Below are positions 47,951 to 59,700 of a stretch of 64,000 nucleotides of DNA, in pieces. The translations under genes and the position numbers were made by a program. The notes under the pieces are model-generated. The model was not told the DNA's origin and ran no database searches. It was given only the letters and a program-made list of their open reading frames with translations. The stretch's first letter is position 1; every line of letters starts with the position of its first letter. Origin of the DNA: Phoronis australis. Its lineage: Eukaryota > Phoronida > Phoronidae. The stretch lies in the NCBI GenBank assembly GCA_002633005.1, contig NMRA01000096.1:562614-626613 (forward strand), written 5' to 3'.

Positions 47951-50375
47951 GGAAGAACTGAGACTAAAAATAATGCATTTACCGACTGTTTTTTGAGACC
48001 ACTTAATTACTTGTAGATTTTACTAATGCACTTTTTTGTTCATTTTCAGAAGATATTTTTCGAAATAAAATTTTCTTCAGACGGAACATAAAACAACTCA
48101 GGGATTGTTTATGCAATGTATCTATTTGTCCCAGGTACTAACCGACACCTGCTAGGCCAAAGGAAGACAAATGGAACACGCTGGCTGCTTAAGAGTTTTG
48201 GCCCACGCCTTGGTCATTAAAATATTGTCCACTTGTTTTTTATTGCAAAACAAAGTACTGAGCTCAACATTTATGTTGAAATTTTTGGTTAAAGCATTTT
48301 GAATTTATTTGAAGAAAATTAAAATACTTGAATTGATTGAAAATGGCCACCAATAAAGTAAAACATTGACTTTATTTCACTATATTGCATTGTTACATAC
48401 AACACAGTATGACATAATCAAAAATAAAATAAGAGATTGAGCAATAAAATGCAAATGCAACTTGGGTATTTGCATAAGTAAAAGAAAACGTTTGAATCAA
48501 CGAATACTATGTATTTGTGAGAGTTAAATCAAATCCTATTCAGATCATAACTTTGAAGTGGAATAATTGGGTGATTACGACAACAAGCCGGTTTTATGCT
48601 TAGGCGGACGACCATTGGGTTCCCAAGTATATGTTTTGCACCCAACTTTGATGCGCACAGACTTTTTCAGTGAGGTTGTTCACGTAAAACGCTAAGAACT
48701 CAGCATCAATTATCTCTCTGTATTTTATTAGTTTGGCCTTACAAAGCTTGACCGACCCTGGGACATTTTGATACATTGTTCAAGCTACCCCTGGAGCGCG
48801 TGTTTGAGTAAATCTGAACCATGAATATTTTTGAAAATATATCCCAAAAATGTACAAAAAAGTGGATTAGATATTTTGAATATCAACATGTCCGGGTATT
48901 CGTTTGGCGTTCGTAAGCAGACGAACGCTGGAAACTTCAACGCTAGATGTCGCTGGACCATGCAGAAACAGAAATAAGATTGTTCACGACTTTAGGGCAC
49001 TCAGGTCTTTAGGACCTCTGACGGTATATCCCCTTAAAAAGTTACACATTTCAAAATACAGCAAATAATTCGAAGGAAACATGCATAAATGCACTTGCAG
49101 TTATAGTTAACACATACCACGACTCTGAATACAATTTAGTCAACATAACTTCAACATATCCATGAAAATCTGTTGCGGTTCACTTGAGTTTCTCTCAACA
49201 CCAATGTGTGCCATTTTGAGGAAGTTACGAGAAATCACGCCTGTTAATGAACAAAAAGTCCAAGGGACACAAAACTCACAAATTCCACCTAATATCTTCC
49301 AATGCTGTTTTCGAAGTGTCACGCGACAGCGTCACACGTTTAGCTCAGTCTCATGCTAGCCTTTGCCTAAGTCTGGGACCGCTGTATCCGACCAGTGGCA
49401 TTGACACTCAACTCGTGACACTGTCAAGGAATTGACACATGATGACGTAGTTACAGTCGCCAGCGAGGGTAGCAATAGCTGGTCCACCAGTCTACATCAG
49501 CTCTGGCTCCAAACATAGCTGAAGCACTGTGTTGAAAAAAGTGGAAATTTGAAATAACAATAGCGAACCCATGATAAACAGTGTACATCGTGTATGTTTT
49601 AGAATTGAAATCAGTGTGTGATGAATAGGTTGCGATCGATGTAACTTCTATGTTGCAAGGAATCCATGCTTGACCTGGAAAAAGCACATTTTCTTGGTGG
49701 TATAGGAATTCTCATGCATTTTTAAGACCTGTTCAGAACAATGACATGAAAATAGCATTTACAGACCTTGCTACGTCAAAGCCTAGGCTGGCTAGACAAG
49801 GTGGTTTACTACCACAGTCTCCTTGGACATAAAGGAATTCTGGTGACTGCAGGGTAGGACCCAGCCAAACAGCAAGTCAAGTCTATTCTTAAAGAAGTGC
49901 CCCAGTTAACTGAGCTTGTAAATCTTTGTTAGAATGTAGGGCGCCTGAAATTATTTCATCCAGACTAGGCTTATTGCATTGAATCACAATAAAGGTTATG
50001 GCAATGCCCTGTCTGTAGGTGACTGGAGTGAGTGGGGTGTAATTTGCAAGAACTGAAATTACCAAAGCTCCGGCATATTCCTCTCAGGGATTATCACATT
50101 TCAAAATCATATGGGAATCTGAAACTTAAACACATTATCTGAGGCAGTGTGTATTCCTAATGGGGGCGTTCCAAGTAAAGTTACTCCAACTTGTGTATGG
50201 ATGAGCCCACACCCTGAGCAGAATGTCTTTTGGGAAATGGTGACAACTTTGCAGAATCAACAGAATTTTGTTATAAAATACTCAAAACTGCTATAGAAGT
50301 GCAACCATATAATGAAATTTCATATTACTGATGGGTGACAGGTGAAAATAACTTTTTCATCTTGTTTTTTTGTAG

Positions 50376-50700
50376 AACCTTGTGAAAATGGATGATTGGG
50401 TATGTGATGAGTACTTGCCACCAGATGTCAGGCCTCGGATGGAAGGTCATAGGCGGAGCCATTGGAATCACATGGCCAACCCGTACACATTTTATAGGAC
50501 ACCGTATTCTAATTATGACAGCAGGGTCTATACGTGGGCGGGACCCATTAACCCTAAGCTGTATGGTCAGTCATTGAATGCTTTAGCATATGAGACTGAA
50601 GCCAGCTTGTGTCGACTTTCACTGCAAATCGCTCGAGAAAACCAACCATGTTGGGAGTATGGCTTGAAGCACTGGCATCCTAATAACAAAACTAAAAAAG
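50376..50700 (+). CDS. Gene 3 exon 1 (CDS from 50388)
   Basis: Acceptor ttttttgtag, donor AAAAAG|gtgact, phase 1 out. 104 residues rich in aromatic and His residues ([33 protein letters not shown]). No domain recognised. Confidence 0.75.
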
Positions 50701-53700
50701 GTGACTATTTTACGCTACATTAGTATGGTTTACTGTATCAAATTAATTATAAAATCTTGATTTTCACTCTCTAAACAGATTCTTCAAAATGGGGAGTATC
50801 ATTTTTTGCGTTCCAAAGCAATTCTTAGCACAGTCAGAAATTTTGCCATCTGAATAACTGATGATCAATGCCTCCATCAAATGTAATAAATTTCCATATT
50901 TTTGTAATGTGCAACCGTTGTAGTTTGTCTTCTTAAGGACTGTGTATTCATTTTGCCGATTGAATTGAAAACGAAAAGTGTTTAAATGTTCTTTTCTGTG
51001 TTGTTCATTGTTAGGTTTATGTGAACCCCTAATTAAAATGCTGACTTCATAAGATATTTAAGTAAGAAGCGACTTTCTGTCCGTAATTGTGAAACGAGAA
51101 GTGTGTGCATGTATCCAAGTTAGGTGCATGATCACACTGATTCCATTCATAGTTACGTGTCTCAAACCAGTCATAAGTTGTGTACGATTTTATCTTTAAT
51201 AAAAAATGAACTGGTTCTTTACACTGTTTAACTTTTTTGTAAATTACCATGTCAATTACAAGTTCCTGTTTAAAATGACTCATCACTTAGACCTTGACAT
51301 TACCAATTTTGTATTTATAGTATGATGTGGTGTTTAACTTTGAGAATACTAATTGAAATTTTGCAAACATTTATTCCCTTTAGCTGAACAAGTCCGTCAA
51401 CTAAAGGCCAAAGAGAAACCAACTCTAGTGTCAAATGGTCTGTGGCAGAATAGAGACGTTGTGTTCGCTAGTAGTGAATGTCTGGATCGTCCCTATGAGA
51501 GGCCTACATCAGCACCACCTGTTGTTAAATCACCAAGAGATGAGGATGACTCATTAGCTGGTTTGTTGCTTGCTTCAAATGAATCAGTATATGTTCGATT
51601 CCAATATCAGAACTTTTTCTTATGGTTAATTAAAGTTTTGCATATAGACTGAACTTTTCCCAGCCTTTATTTTCATCAAACTTGTAATAGAATGAAAGTG
51701 AATCCCAGAAATTGCTACACATTACAAATCCAGCAGATGAACAAACTTGTTGACATGTTCATCACGTTCTTGAGGTCAGATATAAAACAACTGGAATTAC
51801 CCCCGCACAGCTTTAAGTCGCACTATGTGCTTGAGCAGACTGTCTAGGAGTAATGTCATCACATAAATTAAGAGTGTCTATCTTTAAAATACATAGCTCA
51901 TCAGCTGTTGTTTTTCTATAAAGAAGCTTGTCTGTCCAGTGTACAACTTCCCAAAATGCATCCTTAGGATGTCAATTAACGCACTGTCTAGGCATCAGAA
52001 AAAGTCATTTATTTGTGTCACTTGATATTAGTATTACAAGAATTTCTACAATTTTATGCTCCATGCTTTTTCATGCACCCTTTGACCGAGTGCCACAAGA
52101 CTTATTCCATGCTACTTGCTGTTTCAGGACCTTTTAACGCTTATTGTTACCTCTGTTCAACCCAAGAAGAACATCGGAAACATCTTAAGACAACACAGGT
52201 ACGACTGAACCTTGAGCAGATTTAAAGCCAAACTTCAATGGAATTTTGTTATTTTAGATGTATTGGGCTAACTAAAAAGTCCTAGCAAAGCCTTAGTAAA
52301 ATAAGAAAACGTGAGTTCAATCACGCAAATGTAAGCCCGTCAAATGATAAGTGAAGTTGCCTTTTTGTGCCATGTTGGGTCAGAACGAGATCCCAGCACA
52401 AACAACAAAAGGTTGTATTGAATAGGGGACCGAGTAGAACACTATTGCGTGTTGGGGGTTATTCGCAACTGTTTGAATTAAAAGGTGATTCTCGCGGTGA
52501 CATAGACAAAAGCAAACCACTACGCCTAACAGTTTGCTACATTTGGCAATTTATGGCCCTAGTGGGCTCAGAGCGATGCTCTTAATATACTGTAGGAACC
52601 AAATTTACAGGACTGGTGTCACCATTGAAGAAAGGCTTTAAACTGTTACATCAAAACAATAGAATACATCATTGGTCTATTATTTGAGGTTTAGCTCTTG
52701 AACTTTGTAGATAATTCATGAGGCACTATGTATCCCCATCCATCAACATTGAATGCTTTTTACCCAGTGCGATTTGTATAGCTAGTTACGACAGCTCTCA
52801 GACTTTTATAACGACATCATTTGGGGATTATAGGGAACAGAGACGGATGCCTGTGATACCACTGCCTACAAAAATACAGTTAAACAAAAATTATATGCTG
52901 CGCATGCCACTTTTTTGCTTTGTGGTCTGTAAAAACTGAATCCGTCATTGAAAATTTAATCTTTTCAATGTTGGAGTGACAAAACTCCTAACTAGCATCT
53001 TAATGAAAAAGAAACTCTTGATGCTCCTTTGTTGAGTATAGTCCCAGCAGCTTCCTCTGTAGACCTGTTGAGTCATAGTAATAGACTGACTAGGCTTGTG
53101 TAGTAAACTCCACAACAGAGCGCTTATCTGACTCATCTTAATCTCCACAAAGAATAGACAGTTTTGAATAGGAGAGCACCTAATGTGGGTTGTATTTTTT
53201 TCCGAATGACAGTTGTGTCAAATTGACAATGGTTTCATGTTTCTGGTTTTTGCAAGCGAGGCACTTTAACAGGTGTCGCATGTAAGACGGTGGCAGAGTA
53301 TCGGTTAAGCTAAGTAAGCTGTTGTTTAGAGCCCCTCACAATTCAGAGCCCCTGTCTCATGGCGTGGAAGGTCGAAAATTTTGGCTACCCAGTTAGAGGG
53401 GGATGAAAAGTGACAATGGTCGAGGATAGGGGTATTTATGATGACTGGGGAGAAGGAAGGTGGTTCCCTCTGAAATTGCCAAAGTCCACCTGAATTTTTT
53501 ATAGCCGAGTGCTCCAAGAAACTTACATCTGACAACGTCTCAACTCTAACTGTTTACAGTACACCCCTGTCAAAAACATAGTGGAATCTTTTTGCCAATA
53601 TACAACTGCTCTTCAAATCTTGACTCTACACGTCCTTAATTCTTAATTGTATGCCTGTCTTCTCCATTTCGTTTTTAGAGAAAAACATCCAACCCCAAGC

Positions 53701-56700
53701 CCAGAACAATGTATATTGCTCCGCCTCCTACTGTGAGAAAGAAGAAACAGGAGGACAAACCTCATGAAAAGCATGATGTGTCCTACAGGGTGGTGGTGAC
53801 AACTGGAAAGGAGACAAAAGGGGGCACTGATGCTAATGTAAGTGCTTGACTACAGTAAAATGTCACCAATTGTAGACAAAAATAATCATGTCAAAATTGA
53901 CTGGTTTATATTTTGTTCCTTTGTTGTGTTTACCAACAATTTTTTAAGATATTGTATGGTGGTAGCTACGTGGTAAATCATAAAAATATTTGGTGTTGCA
54001 TTAATCTTTTATGAAAAAATGAGACAATAAAATGTCGATTTTCCGCCGGAAGTCACGCATTTCTAAAGATATGCGGGAATTTTTACCGCTCGTCCTGAGC
54101 GGCTTGTACCAGGATCAAAGAGAGCGCGGCGCCGGAATCTGGTACAGTTGTGATTACCACATTGCTCGATGCGAGCAAGACCCAATTAAGTGTAATTACG
54201 CGACCATAAACTGTATTAAACATCTCTGACTGTTATAAACGAACACCATGGTGGTATTTAGCCGGAAAAAACAACCAAGTACAAGTTTCGTTTTTTAAAA
54301 AATCGATGAACTAATAATCTGAAAACTACAACCATTGGGTACGATTGAAGATAAACTACCGCCAGTATTGATATACTCGGTGGATATACAAACGCTGATC
54401 AGAGTTAACAATATCACACGGATTCATTTTTTAATATTCTTTCAATCTCGTTTAACCAGATTTTTGATTACGAAATAGTTGTACTAAACTTGTGCCCACT
54501 TTTCATTTTTATTACTGACAAAGAGCTAGAATAGTTACATAGTCAGTGTCACCGAAATTGTCCAGAGATTCCAAATCTTCAGTTTGGTTATCACCATATT
54601 TGCACTTTTGTATATTTTTTATGATTTGAGTTCTAATAAAGATTAAACTTTAATGACACGTGAAATATTTAGTGTATCTGTAATGTGGAAAGTTTAGGGA
54701 TGGGCTCACAATGAACTTAACTAATTAAGTTTAGCTGGCAATCAAAATCTACCACTGTTTTCGTACTTCAAGTTCAAAACTTAGGTAAAAAGTTATCAAC
54801 CCGTTCCCAGTAAAAAAAACAAGTGGGCTGAAGCATTAAAAATTAAATATCAAAAACCAATATGAAACTTATCATTCCTTTGGGAAGTGGCCCTTTGTGA
54901 AGATAAACACAAGTTAACCTTTTTAGCCACTTTGTAATATTTATAATGTACCAAGTTAAACCTATTCTCCTGAGTTGCAGGCTATAACTCTGCAAACGTC
55001 CATGCTGTGAATAATACGCTTACATGAAAGTCACACATTTCTAACGATGTGCGTGAAAGATCAAAGAGAGTGCGGCGCCAGAGTCGAACTCAGTTGCCCT
55101 GACCGCATTGTCCATTGCGAGCAAGACCTAGTTAAGTTTAATTACCCGACCATAACCTATAGTAAACATCTTTGCCTGTATATACTGGCGAATTTTCAAA
55201 ATGCATTAACCAACAGTTTTCATTAAAAACAGATACCACAGCTGTATTCAGATGGAAAAACAACCACGATTGGTTTTTGATTTTTACAAATCGATGAACG
55301 TTTAAGCTAAAACTACAAACATTGGGTACCATTGAAGATAAATGATTGTGCGTATTGATATACTCGGTGATTTACAAACACCGATCAGAGTTAACAATGT
55401 CTCGTAAATTATTCTTTTAATATACCAACTAAGCTACATTGAAACATTTATAAACAACACACAGTGACTAAATTAGATGTCAGTAACTTTTAAAACATTG
55501 CTTATAGCTCAGTGCATGTCGAACTACTTTACTCCAGGAGTTGTAGTACACTAACCGGAAAACTGCTATTCGCTGAAATGCACCAATTTCGATAGTTAGC
55601 TTGTAGTTGTAATGGGACACCTGTGAAGACAACTATGATGGCTGCTTTATAGTCAACGAGAGAGTGCCAGTAGTAGATGAGGTTGTCGGTGGGCAAGAGC
55701 TGTGATTTCATTTTTTTATGACTGACAAAAATGCTAGAATGATTATGTAGCTGAATAGGCTCCATAAAAGTTGTTTGGGGTTTAGGGAATCAGAGAGGTG
55801 ACTAGTGTAAGTGAGAAATTCTCCCACATGCAGCGAAAACCAAATGGGGGGGGGGGTATTAACAACAACCATGATGGTTGAGACAGTAATTACCTTTCCA
55901 CTTCATTAGCTCAGATCTACATCATTACTTGTTACCATACTTGTTTGCAATGAATGGTTTATCATTCTGGTGTATATTTGTTATGAAAACTAACCACAAA
56001 TTCTTTCACTCTTGAAAGTGATGGTGTGCAACATTGTGCATACAATAAACATGAAGACACGGATGAAAACAGAATTTGTTGTCAGTTTGTCGGTCGTAAT
56101 ATAGCCAGAACATATATCACTGAATTTGAAAGATTCCTACACCAGCTTTTGTCTTATGTTTTGTAAAGCATCACAAATAACCTTTAGCTGAGTGGCACTG
56201 TGAACTGATAATGATAATGATAATGATAATGATGTTTAGTAGGAATATGTGTGTGTCTCGGCACTGTACAAAGCTGTATTGTGTGTTCCTTATTTAGAAT
56301 TACCATACTTCTCGAGGTTCACACCCATGTTCGACTTAATACCCATGCCCAAAAGTAACTGCGCATTGTTGTTGTGTTCATTAGCAATGACAACTTCTAC
56401 TTAACATTATGAGAAGCAGTGACTCCAGGTCTGGCCCAGGTGTACCTAATATTATGTTTCTTAGTGTTACTGTTAAGTTATTTGTGTTTGGAAAGTTGTA
56501 TTGTCGAGTAAAATGTTTTCATTACAAATTGTAAAAAATATTTTTTATTTTTAGTCAACAACAAGAACTTGATGTGGGTATCGTCTTAGTAACATTTTTA
56601 TTTGCATTTGTAATTGTTAAAAAGCATTTGATCAATGTGTATCAAACAAGTACTTGTTCTTGGTATTTTGTTGAAAAGCGAAATGTTTTTTAGTCGCTGT

Positions 56701-59700
56701 CAGTTGTATCTGTGACTGTAAATTCGTATGGTCATAATTTTTCTATAATTTGTGTTGGTTGTAAATTTGACCAGTGCTTTTCCTAAACATACAATCAGCC
56801 TTTACATAGATGCTGAAGCCTCATGCGATTTAGTTTAAGTTGGAATATTTTTGATTAAGAATGAATTCTCAAATTTTCTAAAATGTTTCTTTATGCATGG
56901 TCAGAACTTCCGTCTGGATTTCACAGTTAAACCGGACATTGCTCATTTTCAGGTCTTCATCACTGTCAAGGGTACAAAAGGCAGTTTGAAAAAGATGCAG
57001 CTTAAGAAAAACCGAGTTGGTTTTACATTTTGTCAGAAGGCATCAGAAGTATTTTATATCCGTGGACCTCGACTTGGAGAGCTTGAGTATCTCATTGTTG
57101 AGGTGAGTGCATGTATGTAACACCGCAGCAAACAGTGTAATCTGTAGATACTTTGTATACGAGAAATTTCAGGTCGACTCAAATGTAAGCACGCAGGCTC
57201 ATGATCGAGCATTAAGTCCATGGGTCTGTTTTGGAGATCAAAATATCGCAGTTTTTATGATTTAGATTTTTGCGGTTTTCCACAGTTTGCAGTTTGAGAC
57301 AACAGTACAACTGAAATTGGAAGTTGTTTGGATTTACTTTGATATTATTCTGAAGTATTAATGCCCCCTCTCACTTACGTAGTGTTTAATCAGTAGTTCT
57401 CATTGTTGACACAAAGTAATTTAATATGGATTATTCATCAATTCATTCTTAAAATATGGGCTTATGTCTGAGGTACTAGAGGACTTATGAAGGTACTTGC
57501 CACATAAACATAGCCAATTTTAGTTCTAACAAAACATAAAAATAGAATGACATTGCTTTGGAGAGCATTTGAAGAAAGTTGTTCTCTCATCACTGGTTCG
57601 TAGTTGCTTTTACTCTTTTCAATTTGAGTCAGGTGATATAATCACCATGTTTACTTAATACTCTGTAGCATGATGGAGTCGAGAAGTATCAGGACTGGTT
57701 CTTGGAGCGAATACAAGTTACAAACATGAAAACGAGGCAGACATTTATGTTTAAGTGTCATCAGTGGCTGTCACTTTTTGTTGGAGACCAACAGGTCAAA
57801 CGGAAACTGTTAGCTGAGGAGAAGGAAACTGAAATAAAGGGTAAGTTTGTGGATGATTGTCTTGAGTCAAGCAGTTCATGGTCTGTTGCGCTTGGTGTTT
57901 TCAATGCGCTATTTTTAATTATTATTCAACGCACCACCTATTGTCTGTTAAGGTATTGTTGAATTGTATTGCCGTGTAATTGAAGCATCTCAGCAGTAGT
58001 ACAGTTTTATTTGGGACTTATGAAGTGGAACTTGAACCAATGTTATCAGATTGGTTTTAACGCTGTTCGACTGCGATTGTCAACATTCTTGGTAGTTTTT
58101 TCTCTCCAAAGTTATTGACATAAAGTTTTTCATTGTCATTGCTAACTTTGGCAATTCTATTACACCATTGCAAACCCAGTACAAGTTGTTTCAGACAATT
58201 TTTATAAATCAAATTCTCCGTTTAGGGTCTTTCTCTTTTGGCAATTTTGAGCATATTTTCATTCCATGAGTAGACCTCAGGGGAATTCACACACACTTTG
58301 TGTATAATACATGACCAATCTGTTCCAGATTACAAAGTCCATGTTTCCACTGGAACCAAGAGACTGTCTGGTACAGATTCCAATGTCTTCATCACTTTAT
58401 ATGGCAGGAAGGGTGTTAGTCCAAAGTTGAAACTTCAAGATAAATCTAAGAACTTGTTTGAGCGAGGACAGACCGATACCTTCAGTCTAAGCATTGAAGA
58501 TGTTGGCCCGCTGACTAGAATTAGGTAGGTGAATGTCTCGCTTTAGAATAAGGGCATGGGGGTAAGATATACTCTCATCCTCTGGTGTTATAACATGAGC
58601 CTTGAAATGAATTCATTTTTATGCGCCCACATATTTATATGTGGACGCATTATGCCGTCATCTCCGTCCGTCCGTCCATCCCGGCGGCGTCAGGCGTCCA
58701 GCGTCCGCTGCTTTATCTCCAAAACCCTTTGACATAAGTTCACATATGTTCCATTCATGAATGGGACGGCATGTGCGAACTTTCGGAGGGATCTGACTAC
58801 CGGTGTGCCCCCTAGTGGCAATTTTAGTTTTTTACGCTTACCTTTTTATTTTCAAAAGTCCTGAACGGATTTTCATGAAATTTGTTATGTAGGCACCTAT
58901 TAGTGAGATGACGCTATCCTCCCGTTTTCTGATGGATTTGACGTAGTTTGCGCCACCTGGTGGCCATTTTTACTGTTTTCGAGTATTTTTGCGTCCACCC
59001 CTCTATCAACCAAACTGCTCAAAGGATGATTGTGAAAATTGGCGTGTATGTGCTTATTATAAAGAGGACAGCTGACAATGATTTTCAGACGATTTGGACT
59101 ACTGTGGCGCCTCCTAGTGGCAGTTTTTTTGCGCCTATGGCTGTATATCCTAAACCGTTCGCAGGATCTTTACAAAATTGTATAAGTATATTTATATGAT
59201 GTTAGCAACGAAAGATGACGACTTTTGGACGGATCCGCCTACCAGTGTGCCCCCTAGTGGCAATTTTATTTTTTTACGTTTACCTTTGTATCTTCACAAG
59301 TCCTTAACGGATTTTCATGAAATTTGGTATGTAGGCACCTATTAGTGCGATGACTCTATCCTCCCGTTTTCGGATGGATTTGACCTAGTTTGCGACACCT
59401 AGTGGCCATTTTTACTGTTTTTGAGTGTGTTTTTTGGCGGCCACCCCTCTATCAACCAAACCGCTATAACTATGATTGTGAAAATTGGCATGTATGTTCT
59501 TACTATGAAGAGGACGGTTGACGCTGAATTTCCCATGACTTTGATTACTGTGGCGCCTCCTAGTGGCAGTTTTTTTTTACGCCCATGGCTGTATCTCCCA
59601 AACTGTTTGCAGGATCTCTACTAAATTTAACAAGTGTATTTATGGGATATTGACAACGACGATGACAACTTTAGCATGATTCTGACTACCGGTATGCCTC

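Larger units (their letters stand above)
46195..50387. other. Divergent intergenic region between genes 2 and 3
   Basis: 4.2 kb between the divergent start codons. CpG-containing sequence at about 46200-46900 is the likely promoter area of gene 2. A donor-like GTGC|gtaagt at about 46864 could end a 5' UTR exon of gene 3. The region also contains a hAT-type MITE (47108-47582) and a candidate minus-strand first exon (47820-47950). Bases 47951-50375 show nothing else supportable. Confidence 0.45.
50701..53678 (+). other. Gene 3 introns 1-3
   Basis: Introns 50701-51383, 51561-52127 and 52199-53678. AT-rich. I see no mobile element with clear ends and no other gene. Confidence 0.55.
53838..56952 (+). 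other. Gene 3 intron 4
   Basis: 3.1 kb, half filled by two head-to-tail partial copies of repeat R2 (54011-54990, 55005-55930). A poly-G run is near 55848, a GATAAT microsatellite is at 56207-56233, and a weak relic of the 8799-9994 element family is near 56310. Confidence 0.6.

Noticed and set aside
58948-59199. An ORF conserved between the two long repeat copies (also minus 33418-33678), with similar translated sequence
   Set aside because: The similarity follows from DNA identity between the copies. The next monomer trimer is frameshifted, and no known domain is visible, so it is not treated as a gene.
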